Shown: positions 46,655 through 56,817 of the stretch, one piece after another | Layout: the number at the start of each line of letters is the position of its first letter | Position numbering within the stretch: the first letter of the stretch is position 1 | Assembly: GCF_010669285.1 (NCBI RefSeq) | Contig: NZ_CP048711.1 | Span: forward strand, 2,356,001-2,420,000 | DNA length: 64,000 nt | Origin: Kineobactrum salinum | GTDB lineage: Bacteria; Pseudomonadota; Gammaproteobacteria; Pseudomonadales; Halieaceae | Direction of reading: 5' to 3' | Notes under the pieces: generated by a model | The model's database searches: none | Seen by the model: the letters and a program-made list of their open reading frames with translations, nothing else | What the model was told of the DNA's origin: nothing | Position numbers and translations under genes: made by a program

Positions 46655-48351
46655 TCATCCTGCGCGACGCTCAAGCCACTGCCACAGCCAGCCTTGCTGT
46701 TTGTCGATACCGGTGAGCACATATGCCAGCTGTCTGTCGTTCTCCAGCATGGCGCTTACCGTTGCCGCAGCGCTGTCGCGGCCGGCCAGCAACAGTTGGT
46801 CGCCCAGTGCCAGGGGCATGGAATCCTCCGGCCACAGGACATCCTGCTGCTGACGCCGGATATAGATCACCTCCAGGGGTAACCGGCGCTCGCGGTTGCG
46901 AGGGTCGGTCAGCAACTGGCGGATGGTGACGGTTTCGCCGCTGGCCAGGGCCCGGGCCAGCGCCGGAGTGCGGCGGACGCTGATGCGCCCCGCAGTCAGC
47001 TCAGGTGGCTGTTCATGCTGGTGCCGCAGCAGCCGTGCCAGCAAGCGGCGGGCCAGGTCATTGTCCTGGTGCAGCAGGCTCTGAAAAAAGGGTTCTGTCA
47101 TGCCCGAGGCAATCCGGCTCAGAATCGTACCCGCCACCACCACGCTGGGCTGACCGATAAAGTCAGGCTTTGCGGCCCGGAACAGGGAGTGGCTGGAGAG
47201 ACCATTTTCCAAGACCACATGGAACAGCCCCGGGTTCAATGCCCGCGCGGTAATCAGGATGGAGAGGTTGTCAGCGTCGTCTGGCGTGGCAGCAACGATG
47301 CCAGCTGCCGACGTCACCCCTGCCGCTTCGAGCTGGTCCGCCTGGGTACCGCGGCCGGCGACAGTATCTGGGGGCAGCCCCGCTGTCCGGGCTCGGGATC
47401 AATCACTGCAACCTCCATGCCCTGTTCCAGCAGCAACTGATAGACCGCTCGTCCGACCCGGTCAAAACCGCAGACAATCCAGCGTCCGCGGGGAATGGCA
47501 ACGGGCTTCACCAGCCGGGATGCCGGCCCGGAATTGAGCCAATGATACAGCCGGAACAGGTCCGGTTTTTCGATGGCCAGTCCCAACCGGCGCACGTACT
47601 CATCAACCGGATTGACCACATGGTCCGTGTCAAAGGAAAGCATGTTGTCCGCCTCCCCAAAGGTATTGGCGCGGGCGTATACGATGGACTTGCGGTTCAG
47701 CAGCTTGGCGCTGATGGCAATCTTCAGGTTGGCCTGGCCGTCGCCGGTCACCGCGATCACGCCTGCGCACCAGCGGTTGCTCAGGCCCGCCTCGCGGAGG
47801 TTGTCCGGCAGGCTCGCGTTCATGCAAAATGCGGTCACCGGGGCGCGGAAGTCCTCCACCTCGTGGGCTTCAATCTTGTGTTCGGCGGTATCAATTACCA
47901 CCACCGGGTGGCCGCGGTCTGTCAGTTCCCGGGTCAGCATGCGGCCGGTGTCGCCATAGCCGCAAACCAGATAGAAGGGCTGGTCCAGCCCCCGCACCCG
48001 CCGCGACAGGCGGGTCCGGCGCATGGCCCGGGTATAGACCGGGTCCTGCAGCAAGGCGACGATCGAGCCTACCGAGAACAGCCAGGCTATCACCGTCAGG
48101 TAGATACTGATGATGGTCCACAGCCGCTGAGCTGGCGAGAAGTCGTAGGGCACCTCACCGAAGCCGATGGTGCTGCCGGTGTAGCTGACCACGTAGAAGG
48201 CCTCGAACAGGCTCATGCGCCAGGGATTACCCTGGTCATCGGTGCCCGGAATCAAGGTAAAGCCGAAAGTGGCGATCGCGTAGGCGCACACCAGCACGAT
48301 CAGTGGCGCCCGCATGCGCCGGAAGAACAGGAAAAAGAAGGAGTTGTTCAC
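46655..48351 (-). CDS. Potassium channel protein with two RCK (TrkA-N/TrkA-C) domains (frameshifted)
   Basis: A ~565-residue ion-channel protein. Two membrane helices flank a pore loop with the filter TIGFG (in TGSTIGFGEVPYDF). The first TrkA-N domain has YLVCGYGDTGRML, the second IVCGFDRVGRAVYQLL and VAVIDPEPGQ. The frame breaks at five G (47370-47374); one added base joins GQRGCPP to DTVAGRGTQADQLEAAG and continues with AGIVAATPDDADNLSI to a C-terminal TrkA-C domain. GTG start at 48351. It follows the DUF6394-type gene by 13 bp. Confidence 0.85.
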
Positions 48352-48364
48352 GGCCCGGCCCGGC

Positions 48365-48747
48365 TCAGCGGCTGAGCCCGGATGTCTCCAGTGTCAGCAG
48401 CACCAGTGACACCAGGTTGGCCAGCAGGGCGCCACCGGACAGGGAGACAATTGATGCCATCACTCCGGGCGTCAGGCCCCCTCGGTCATGTGTGCGCCCA
48501 CCGCCCAGATCAGCGCGGCGGCAATCAGCTGCAGATCAACCACCAGACTGGAGGCCAGCAACACAGCGCCCATCTGCGAGCGTTCGCCGAACTTCAGGAT
48601 CGTGGCGATCAGGCCCACCACCAGCGCCGCGAACAATTCATAGACATTGTGGTGATCGGGATTGTCGATATCGCCGATGAAGAAACCGAAATTCAGCGTT
48701 ACTGCCAGCAGCACGAAGAAGGCGAAGATCACCTTGCTCATATTCAT
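48365..48747 (-). CDS. DUF6394 family membrane protein (frameshifted)
   Basis: A ~127-residue protein with three to four membrane helices, starting MSKVIFAFFVLLAVTLNFGF and containing DIDNPDHHNVYELFAALVVGLIATILKFG. The frame ends prematurely after residue 91 at a run of five C (48477-48481, plus strand). One added base continues MTEGG into LTPGVMASIVSLSGGALLANL and ends SGLSR, the expected end of this family. Start may be ATG 48747 or 48741. The gene precedes the K+ channel in the same orientation, so they are probably functional partners; this link is inferred. Confidence 0.75.
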
Positions 48748-48917
48748 AGACCAGACTCCCTGGACAAGACCCAGCGGCCATTATGCGCAACTGGCGCCAG
48801 GTTACCAGCCCGTATCCCACTGACCGAAATTCGGGGAATGTCTGGAATGGTCTGGTAAGCGGGCCCGGGTTTGCTGGACTCCGTGGAACGGCCGGCTACA
48901 GCATTGTCAGCCTGCAG

Positions 48918-50536
48918 TCATTCTGCACGGGACAAGGCATAGAGCATGTCTACATAGGCCTTCTCAATATCCGCCAGGCCTGCCGGGCCCGCGCCTTCCG
49001 CGGGTTCGATCAGCATGATCTCGTTGGGCGCGTGAGCGCCGGTACCGAAGCCGAAGCCGGTCGGCACCATCGGCAATCCCAGACGCTCGGTAAACTGGTA
49101 AAATGGCGCGCTGCCGGCCAGTCGGGGGTTGACGGTCGGGGTCACACCGTACTTGTTGAACACACCGATCACGGCCTGTACCAGCGGAGTGTGGACCGAG
49201 GTCTGCGATGCGGGGTAGGACGACAACTTGCGCAGGACAATGTCTTCATAACCGTTGGCGTCCAGGTGAGCGCGAATCCTGTCGAAGGCCTCGTCGGGAT
49301 CTATCCCGACCGGCAGCCGGGAATCCAGTTTGGCGGTCGCCATGTGCGGCAGGATGGTTTTTACGCCCTCCCCGGTATAACCGCCGTAAATGCCGTCGAT
49401 ATTCAGCGTCGGCATGTAGATCAGGTTGCGCAGGACTTCCTCGCCACTCATGTCATCGATCCAGCGATCGACCTGGAAGATTTCTTTCAGCCTCGCGTCA
49501 TCGTGATTTTCCAGCAGGCCGGCGATCAGGGCGCCTTCCTCTTCCGTCGGCGGCCGGACGCCGCCGTAGTATTCCGGCACCAGAATGGTATTGCCATCTT
49601 CCGATACCAGCGTCGACAGCGCCTGTACCAGGCGCCACACCGGCGAGTCGACGATGGCTTTGTAGGAGCCGTGGATCTCGGCCTCGACCGGGCCGCCCCA
49701 GGTGCCACCCTGCGCTTCCGCCTCGAAATACAGAATGCCCTTCACGCCCAGGTTCAGGCTGGCGGCGCCGTCTGCAGTCTGCGAGTTGAAGGGGAACAGT
49801 ACGCCGTCAGCTGATTTCAGTCTGGCTTCGTACTGGTCGATGATCTGGGGGTAGTGCGGTGACCCCAGCTCCTCCTCGCCCTCGGCGGTGATCATCAGGT
49901 TTACCGGCAGGGTGCCGTCCACTGCGATGATCGACTCAATGGCATTGAGCAGGGCACGCTGCGGCCCCTTCTGGTTGGTCGCACCGCGTGCCATCACGAC
50001 CTGACCCAACTCGTGATCAACCAGCTTCGCTTCAAAAGGCGGGCTGCGCCAGTCGGCCTCGTCCACTGGTTGCACGTCGTACATCATATACAGCATCAGG
50101 GTGCGCTCGGCCCCGGCGTCATAATAGCCCCAGACGCCCGGATGACCGTCAGTCTCGACGATGGCAGTTTCCTGGAAGCCCATCCCCTCCAGATCACTGC
50201 GTACCATTTCCGCCATTTCCTGGATGCCGATGTTCTGCGCACTGATCGAAGGTTGTCGCAGCCAGCGCTGGATGTTGGTCAGGTGTTGGTCCAGGCTGGC
50301 GTCGATATGGGCGTAGACGGCCTGGTGGTCACCCTCATAGGCCGCCACCGATGCGGCGTCGAAGGCCTCTGCGGGCGGCAGCGTAAAGTCGGGCCGAACA
50401 GTTGTTGCAGGTGGTGTTGCGGACTCGGCTGGTGCCTCGCTGTCGGCTGGGGGGCCGTTGGCTCGGCACAGGCTACCAGCGCTGCCAAACCCGTACCAAG
50501 CAAGATAGCGGTGACTGTGGTTGCAACCTGCTTCAT
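48918..50536 (-). CDS. M20 family metallopeptidase lipoprotein (frameshifted)
   Basis: A zinc-dependent carboxypeptidase/deacetylase-like protein of about 539 residues. The start MKQVATTVTAILLGTGLAALVAC ends in a lipobox cysteine (key part LVAC). The frame then breaks at six G (50449-50454, plus strand); one added base gives PTAPPADSEAPAE and joins the catalytic domain, which has YDVQPVDEADW, ARGATNQKGP and EGEEELGSPHY. The C-terminal part has TVNPRLAGSAPFY and GFGFGTGAHAPNE. It is monocistronic with an upstream 263-bp gap. Confidence 0.85.
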
Positions 50537-50799
50537 GGCAATCTCCTTGAGGGGCGCTGCTGCAAGTGTGGCGGAATTTTCTGGTTGCCGCCAGTGGAGA
50601 CATCCTGACGCTGCCGGCGGCCTCTCCAGTATCCTGCTATATGACAGGCAGCGTCATTGCCGCGGATGGTGGACATTCGATGGTCGTGCTCCGAGACGAT
50701 CACTGCCTGGGCACTAACCCGATGCTCGGGGCCCGACATCACCACTTGATGGCCTATAGTACAGAATGCTTGCGTCCGGGAATAATAAAAACGTTCCAG

Positions 50800-51117
50800 T
50801 TAGTCTTCAGGAGCAATAGTAACTCTCATGTCACTTAGTTCCTCGGTAAGCTGCACTTGGCACGAAAGACGAGAGTCCTGTCTTTGATGAGGAGAACATT
50901 CAAGCAAGTCTCGCTCATAGTCACAGATTGCAGGTAATCCGGGTAAGAACTGGCTTTGTATGTACACATGGCAGGTTCCGCACGAACAACAGCCACCGCA
51001 TATGGCTGCCAAATCTCCTTTCCCACTATGCTCGATAGCTTCCATAAGACTGCAGCCGACGTGCCCCTTTACTTCAAACTCTTCCCCAGAGCGGGTAACC
51101 AGGTAGAAATTTATCAT
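50800..51117 (-). CDS. [2Fe-2S] ferredoxin (adrenodoxin type)
   Basis: A 105-residue electron carrier. The cluster ligands are C-x5-C-x2-C in CGGCCSCGTC plus a later Cys in RLSCQVQL, matching adrenodoxin-type ferredoxins; one extra Cys sits inside the loop. The N-terminus MINFYLVTRSGEEFEVKG is family-like. No signal peptide. It lies at the left end of the AT-rich island. A partner for the Rieske oxygenase is likely; no ferredoxin reductase gene is seen in the window. Confidence 0.9.
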   Translation of the reverse strand: MINFYLVTRSGEEFEVKGHVGCSLMEAIEHSGKGDLAAICGGCCSCGTCHVYIQSQFLPGLPAICDYERDLLECSPHQRQDSRLSCQVQLTEELSDMRVTIAPED

Positions 51118-51288
51118 TAGTCTATTTGCTGTCTTCCATTACGACGAAACGAAATGCGTACTTACGCGATTTCCTGAAAACCGAGAGCTGCCAGTAGCCA
51201 AATGGCACCTTCCTCACCCCAATACCAGCGGAGCACCAAACCAAAGTCATGGTGTGAGCCACAACTCCGGCAAAGGAATTGACATCAC

Positions 51289-52650
51289 TTAGGAATCATC
51301 ATCTACAATTAACTGTCGATACCGCGACAAGCCCGAGGCAAGCATTATTAGGGCCAAGGGCGTGGCGGCTATAGCAACTGTTGACAACGACTTCCCTACG
51401 GCAGACGGATCTTGGAAAAAGAAGTCTGTCAATAGCGCGACTGAAGTGGGGCCGAGCCCCATCGCTCCCATCGTCACAAAGAAAAGATAAAGAGCACTTA
51501 CCTGACCCCGCATTCGATTGGGTGTTACCGCCTGCAGGGCCACGGCGGCCAACCCCAAAGGCATCAACAAAAAGAACACGGATCCTGCCAACAGGATCAC
51601 TGATAATTCCAGTGCAGGCGTCAAAGTTGCCACTGGCGCGAGCAATGAAACACCGGCTGCCGCTAGAATTGCCACGCGCAGTGGAGCGTCCTTTTTGCCC
51701 CGTGAGTACATCCAGTCACTTAGCCACCCTCCGAAAAGAGTGCCACCGATCCCTCCAATCAAGTATATAAGCCCGACCACCCAGCCAGTCTCGCTGGGTG
51801 CCAAACCGTGTACACGCACCATGTAAGTAGGAATCCATGCAAGGAATCCGAAGCTTATAAGTGAAAATAAAGTAAATCCCCCAAATATCGCTATGTAGAC
51901 ACGCCGATTCTCCAACAAGTAATCCTTGATCTCGCCCAAAGAAATTGCCCTGTCCGTCAAATGAGAACCAGCTGGTTTCCCAATTCCGGACATGCGTCGT
52001 GCCGGCTCCCTGATGGACAGCATCAGGCCGAACGCCAGAAGTCCGGGGAGTGCTGCCAGGACGAACGTTATTTGCCAGGGTTTTAGAACTCCGACCAACC
52101 AGATTTGTACATCTCCCAGCCCTTCCGCCCACCCTATCGCCGCCGCCCCGCCCAGCATGGCCATTGAAATCCCAACAGTGGCTCCCATGAAGTAAATGGA
52201 CATGGCCAATGCCCGCTTCCGAGGCGGAATATAATCAGCGATAATGGAGTACGCCGCGGGCGACAAGGTTGCTTCTCCAACCCCGACCCCAACTCGCGCA
52301 GCAAAAAGATGCCAATAGGTTTTGGTAAGTCCACAAACAGCGGTCATGACACTCCAGACTGCAATACCCGCGAGAATTATGGGGACACGGGGCCCCTTAT
52401 CAACAGCCATCCCTATTGGTATGCCTAAAAAGGAATAGAAAACTGCGAAAGAGAGGCCCTGCAACAGACTGATCTGAGTATCACTAATACCAAGATCTTC
52501 CTGGATTAAAGGAACGAGTAGATTCAGTATTTGCCTGTCAACAAATGAAACCAAATAGCAGAAAGACAGAATGATAACCACATACCAGGCATAACCCGAT
52601 TTTGGCCACGGACTGGCACTTATGTGACGAGCCACATCGCCTTCAGGCAT
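51289..52650 (-). CDS. MFS transporter (spinster/organic-acid type)
   Basis: A 453-residue, 12-helix major facilitator. Landmarks are SFVDRQILNLLVPLIQEDLGISDTQISLLQG at the start (key parts DRQILNLL, DTQISLLQG), the A-motif GIPIGMAVDKGPR and the middle loop of ~45 residues. ATG 52650 has GGAGAAG five bases upstream; an earlier GTG is less likely. It lies in the island between TonB receptor and ferredoxin, so it probably moves the pathway substrate or product across the inner membrane. Confidence 0.88.
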   Translation of the reverse strand: MPEGDVARHISASPWPKSGYAWYVVIILSFCYLVSFVDRQILNLLVPLIQEDLGISDTQISLLQGLSFAVFYSFLGIPIGMAVDKGPRVPIILAGIAVWSVMTAVCGLTKTYWHLFAARVGVGVGEATLSPAAYSIIADYIPPRKRALAMSIYFMGATVGISMAMLGGAAAIGWAEGLGDVQIWLVGVLKPWQITFVLAALPGLLAFGLMLSIREPARRMSGIGKPAGSHLTDRAISLGEIKDYLLENRRVYIAIFGGFTLFSLISFGFLAWIPTYMVRVHGLAPSETGWVVGLIYLIGGIGGTLFGGWLSDWMYSRGKKDAPLRVAILAAAGVSLLAPVATLTPALELSVILLAGSVFFLLMPLGLAAVALQAVTPNRMRGQVSALYLFFVTMGAMGLGPTSVALLTDFFFQDPSAVGKSLSTVAIAATPLALIMLASGLSRYRQLIVDDDS

Positions 52651-52806
52651 TGAGCTTCTCCAGACCAATAGTAGATGATAGACGCAAGAAAACTTTCTCT
52701 TGTAATAACACTGGTGATTCTTGTTCTAACGAAGCGCACATACAAACCTTGCTCAGCACGACCTAAAAATCTGAGCATGTATACACTCTGGTATGCTCAA
52801 ACAGGG

Positions 52807-52842
52807 ATATCCAATGAGGGCATCCTCTCCCTCATTGGATAT
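52807..52842. other. 14-bp perfect stem-loop between MFS and TonB genes
   Basis: ATATCCAATGAGGG (52807-52820) pairs with CCCTCATTGGATAT (52829-52842) around an 8-nt loop. It sits in the 236-bp gap downstream of the TonB receptor gene and upstream of the MFS gene. There is no adjacent U-run on either strand, so it may be an RNA-stabilising or processing structure rather than a terminator. No function known. Confidence 0.6.
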
Positions 52843-52886
52843 AGCCACGAACCAGTATCAACTCGTTAAACTGAACGTATAAGAGT

Positions 52887-55005
52887 TCAGAATCTATATC
52901 TTGCGGTCACGCCATATTGTCGAAGTGCTCCCAACCATGAAGGATTAAAGGTGCCCCGCAGAATACCCGGGAGCAGTACTCCTGGTAATACTTTTCATTA
53001 AAGAGATTTTTCGCATATACCGCCAACTCAAGCTTTTCAAACTCCAGCGCCATGCGGCCATTTACCAATGTGACAGACGACTGTTTATGCTCATTATCCA
53101 CGTGCCAGTAGAGCCCTTGATTTCTGGATACATCAACTCGGCTTACCAGATCGAACTCACCGAAGTTCATCGAGTACTGAGCAGCAACATTGTAAGAAAA
53201 CTCATACGATAAGGGCGCTCGATTGCCGACATAGGTATCGGAGCCATCATAATCTTTAATTTCGCTGTCTATCCACCCAATTCCACCAGTGAGAACCAGG
53301 CCCTCCCCAACATGGACCGTTGCATCCACATCAAGACCCTTGAACTCAGTCTCCTCAATGGTTGTAATGCCCTGCGTAGCCACAACCAACCGTTGCAAAG
53401 GCTGGTTCTCATCTCTGGTATAAAATCCTGCCACGTTGAAGATAAAACTGCCATCCATAAAACTGGTCTTCATGCCTATTTCGACGTTCTCAGTACTCTC
53501 GGCGTCATACACCAGAGGAAAAAGTGGTGATGGCGCATTGAAACCACCGGATCGAAAACCTTCTGAATACGTTGCGTAGACGAGCGAGTCAGGATTGAGT
53601 GAATATGCCAGCGACACTTTGGGCTGCAACGAGTCAAACGACACATCTGTGCGGGTAGCATCTCGAAGCAAGTCAATCTGTTCGATTTTTTGGCGGTCGT
53701 ACCGCAATCCCAAGGTGAGCTCAAGGTCCTCGGATAGATCGTAGTTCAGCTGGCCATATACTGCGTATGCATCACTGGAATTTTCGGTTTGGGCCACCGT
53801 TAACTTCCCAGCAGGTTGAAATGTCTCATCTAGAAATAGAATTGTCGTTGAAATTTCTGGCTTGTAATACAGGTAGTATGCTCCCACCACATATCGCAAC
53901 TTTTCGTCTGTTGATGATTGCAGACGAAAATCTTCGCTGATACTTTCCGATGCGCGCCCTTGAGTGGCACCGAGAGTTGGATTGGGTATACCCTGTCCCA
54001 GCTGCTGCAGCATATCAAGTGAAACTTCCGACCAGGACGTAACAGATGTGAGTGTTCCAAGTGATGTTTCGTAATCTATTTTTATAGAAGCGTCGGTCAA
54101 CCTATTCTTACTTTTACTGTTGATTCCCGCCTGGACAGGGATGATAATGTTTGGATTGCCATCGGGCACCGGTACGAATGCACCACCAATAGTAGTTTGA
54201 TGTCTTGACAGTCTTAGATCCAGATTCAGATTTTCGCTTGGTTGATAATCCGCGCGGAGTCGCAGACTATACTCTTCAAGGTGGTCTGACTTCTTCCCTG
54301 TTGTGATGTTGTCATGCAGCCCATCAAATTCCCGCCAGCTACCTGCGGCTCTAAAATGAAGTTTGTCTTTGACTATGGGTCCAGACGACACTATTTGGGC
54401 AGATTTGTCATTGCCGTTACCGTAGCCAATTTCCGTGATCGCCTTGAGTTCGTCAGTTGGTTTTTCCGTGTTGACTATTAGTGCCCCGCCTATGGCATTC
54501 CGACCATATAACGCTCCCTGGGGCCCTTGAGTACCTCAATACTTGCGATGTCAAAGAGCGGCTGCCGTATTTGATCCGGATGGGAAACCTGGACACCATC
54601 TATGACAACAGCCAGTGGGGGCTCACCATTGCGAACCTGGCCAATCCCACGAATATTGACTGCCGCCAACCCGGCATCCTGCGAAGAAAACATGGAAAAA
54701 TTTGGCACGAGGGCGCTGACATCGCTTATAGATACTATCCTTGCTTCTCGTATGTCACCTGCCGAGAATACTTTAACTGTATCGGGAATGTCCTGGAGCT
54801 TTTCCTCTCGAAACCGTGCAGTCACGACGATTTCCTCGATAGCGTTTTGAATGCCGCCTTCTGTTTCAGCGGCAGCGCCCAATGACGGTGTAAGCAGCAG
54901 GTGCGGCATTAGCCCCAGGACCATAGCGCTTCGGCTCAGGCCAGTTTGTTCGGATTTGACCTCAGTTTTCTTGGCGACTTGTTCGGCATGATTTACTTTT
55001 TTCAT
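52887..55005 (-). CDS. TonB-dependent receptor (two frameshifts)
   Basis: An outer-membrane active transporter of about 706 residues after correction. Signal peptide ends near TPSLGAAA. The TonB box is IEEIVVTA, and the plug contains VNIRGIGQ, and IEVLKGP. The frame breaks at four G (52,887-numbering 54520-54523, plus strand); one added base gives GPQGALYGRNAIGGA. A second break at three A (52947-52949) destroys the C-terminus; one added base gives GAPFNPSW and a typical aromatic ending, ARYRF. Both changes yield the canonical receptor. It is the third gene of the operon Rieske-RidA-receptor. The substrate is unknown and not necessarily a siderophore. Confidence 0.87.
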
Positions 55006-55048
55006 TGCCTTGTTCTCCACGTTTGGTTATTCAACAATATCGGCTGTT

Positions 55049-55441
55049 CTATGACTGGTTACTGTCAGGCGACGCCGCTATCACTTCTATTTCAATCAGT
55101 AGCTCCGGTTGTATTAGCTGCTTTACATATACAAGCGTAGAGGCAGGCTTTCTATCGCCCATGATTCCGGTTCGTGTTTTCGCAAAACCGGTAAAATCGT
55201 CCGGATCTGTCAAGAAGATTGTCTGCTTCACGATATTGTCCAGATTCATCCCCGCAGACTTGAGAACGGCTTCCAGGTTTGTATATGTCTGCAGGGTCTG
55301 GGCTTCGATTCCTTCGGGAATAGATTTGTCGTGTCTGTATGCGACCTGGCCCGCTGTATACAGAGTTTTACCGCCTGAACTCACCTCAATTCCGTCACTG
55401 TAAGTGGGAGGGAGACCGTTAGGATTATGGAAAGTCTTCAT
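55049..55441 (-). CDS. RidA/YjgF family enamine/imine deaminase
   Basis: A 130-residue RidA-fold protein (family ~128). Typical segments are SSGGKTLYTAGQVAY, QTLQTYTNLEAVLKSAGMNLDNIVKQTIFL (key part NLEAVLKSAG) and RPASTLVYV-like RKPASTLVYVKQL; the arginine of TRTGIMGDRKPAST is in the usual place. It lies 19 bp after the Rieske gene. Relatives include 2-aminomuconate deaminase of aromatic-amine degradation, so a role in an enamine step of the island pathway is possible. This is inference. Confidence 0.88.
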   Translation of the reverse strand: MKTFHNPNGLPPTYSDGIEVSSGGKTLYTAGQVAYRHDKSIPEGIEAQTLQTYTNLEAVLKSAGMNLDNIVKQTIFLTDPDDFTGFAKTRTGIMGDRKPASTLVYVKQLIQPELLIEIEVIAASPDSNQS

Positions 55442-55460
55442 GTGTCTAGCTTCCTTCAGA

Positions 55461-56441
55461 TTATCGAATGAACTGCGCGGATGGGTGGGCTCGGGGAAAG
55501 TCCCTTACCATCAACAAGTATTTGGCGAGGGTGCGATCTGCTTTTGTTAACATGCCCTTTCGGTAGTGGATCGTATTGAGAAGTTCGCTGTCTTCATCAA
55601 TCGTTCGTTCTGTGATAACACGCATGTTCTCAAGTTGAGCCTCTGCGTCGGGGCCCTTCTTCACCATGTATGCGCCATATACCTGATGGCTTCCCGGCTC
55701 GTGCAAGCCAAACCCTGTTACTGCGCCATTCCACCGACCATTGGTCGTCCCGATACGCCAAAAGAATCCGGTCCCCCGAAGGCCAGCGTGCCACTCTATT
55801 TCCAGACCGCCCTGGTGAATTCCCTTGATCGTATATTCCAGCCCCCACTGATCCCATCGGACGAGGTCGTGCGGATCTTCCACCGTGAACTGCACCTTGT
55901 GGACTACTTTTATGTGTTGCATGTCAGGGGTGTTCGCTGCGAAAACCCAGGGATCACTCGCGAAGGGCCTGGGGTACTTGTATGCTCTGATTTCCAGCTC
56001 ATCCTCGCTGCAAGGCAGTTGCGGGAGCTCAAATAGAGGTGTCTCACCGTTAAATACCCACACTATTCCCCACCGCTCCACTGAAGGAAATTTGAACAGT
56101 TTTGCTCCACCAGGTGGCGGGTCGCCAATTCCGGTTTTTACACAACCTCCACTCGTGTCGTATTGCCAGTGATGAAACGCACATTGCACGCAGTTCCCAA
56201 CAACTTTGCCAATGGATAGGTCCGCCCCAAGATGGGGGCAGTAGGCACTCATAACATGAGACTTGCCTTCCTCGGTCCTGAATATGACTACACGTCCATC
56301 GAGAAAGCCCCGACCTATCACACTACCTGTCCCAACCTCTGACGAGAGACAGATCGGATACCAGCTTTGCCTGAAAAGCCCATCTTCCCCTTCAGCCGGG
56401 ATATGACTGGGGCGAGTTATCGGTGCCTGGGATTCATCCAC
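55461..56441 (-). CDS. Rieske 2Fe-2S oxygenase, catalytic subunit
   Basis: A 326-residue ring-hydroxylating or demethylase-type oxygenase alpha subunit. The Rieske ligands are C68-x-H70 and C87-x2-H90 (CPH, CAFH). The mononuclear iron site looks like NTPDMQHIKVVH near residues 169-180. The length fits single-component alpha subunits such as KshA/vanillate-O-demethylase-like enzymes rather than alpha-beta dioxygenases. First gene of the leftward operon; divergent from the E1 gene. The substrate is not identifiable from sequence. Low GC. Confidence 0.88.
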   Translation of the reverse strand: MDESQAPITRPSHIPAEGEDGLFRQSWYPICLSSEVGTGSVIGRGFLDGRVVIFRTEEGKSHVMSAYCPHLGADLSIGKVVGNCVQCAFHHWQYDTSGGCVKTGIGDPPPGGAKLFKFPSVERWGIVWVFNGETPLFELPQLPCSEDELEIRAYKYPRPFASDPWVFAANTPDMQHIKVVHKVQFTVEDPHDLVRWDQWGLEYTIKGIHQGGLEIEWHAGLRGTGFFWRIGTTNGRWNGAVTGFGLHEPGSHQVYGAYMVKKGPDAEAQLENMRVITERTIDEDSELLNTIHYRKGMLTKADRTLAKYLLMVRDFPRAHPSAQFIR

Positions 56442-56621
56442 GGGTTTTTTCTCCCTACTGATGTTGTCGATTTCTTGGCCGGTGACCTGTCAGATTGGCC
56501 GGTTGCAGTGGCGGACAGGGAATCGCAATTCAATTGCATCACGCCTTTCAGAAGTCACCACCTCCTCTTCACGGGGAAAACTCTATCCTTGGAACTCTAA
56601 AGTGTCAACATGATATCTAAC

Positions 56622-56636
56622 TATTATATTGTGATA
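56622..56636. promoter_or_regulatory. Operator-like site 1 (Rieske side)
   Basis: TATTATATTGTGATA, which matches the two other sites at 13 of 15 positions with 56717-56731. It lies ~180 bp upstream of the Rieske start in the 376-bp divergent gap. Half-sites are ATTAT and ATAAT. Consensus of the three sites is TATYRTATWGTGAYA with one further deviation here. Candidate IclR-family target. Confidence 0.45.
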
Positions 56637-56716
56637 ATTTAAGGCACTGGATTGCTTGTTGGCAGTTTTCTAAAAACTTCAGAGGACTGGCATAGCGCAC
56701 ACTCGCGAAGAATTAG

Positions 56717-56731
56717 TATCATATAGTGATA
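56717..56731. promoter_or_regulatory. Operator-like site 2 (E1 side)
   Basis: TATCATATAGTGATA, a perfect 5-5-5 inverted repeat (TATCA / TGATA). It lies ~87 bp upstream of the E1 start codon. A partial repeat ATCATATATAG follows at 56737. Nothing else gene-like is visible in the 56442-56817 gap, which is AT-rich and probably contains the promoters for both operons. Confidence 0.55.
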
Positions 56732-56817
56732 TAAAGATCATATATAGACATTCAATTTTGCTGGAGTTATCCTTCGCCGTGCCTCACTGAGGACCTCCCA
56801 TTGAAAAGGAAGTATCT

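Noticed and set aside
50449..50454. Phase-variable G run in the lipoprotein gene
   Set aside because: A run of six is short for slippage-driven phase variation, and nine other runs show the same one-base deficit, which points to a technical cause.
50800..56441. Siderophore uptake system
   Set aside because: A TonB receptor alone is not enough: the neighbours are an oxygenase, ferredoxin, RidA and MFS, and there are no siderophore synthesis or ABC uptake genes.
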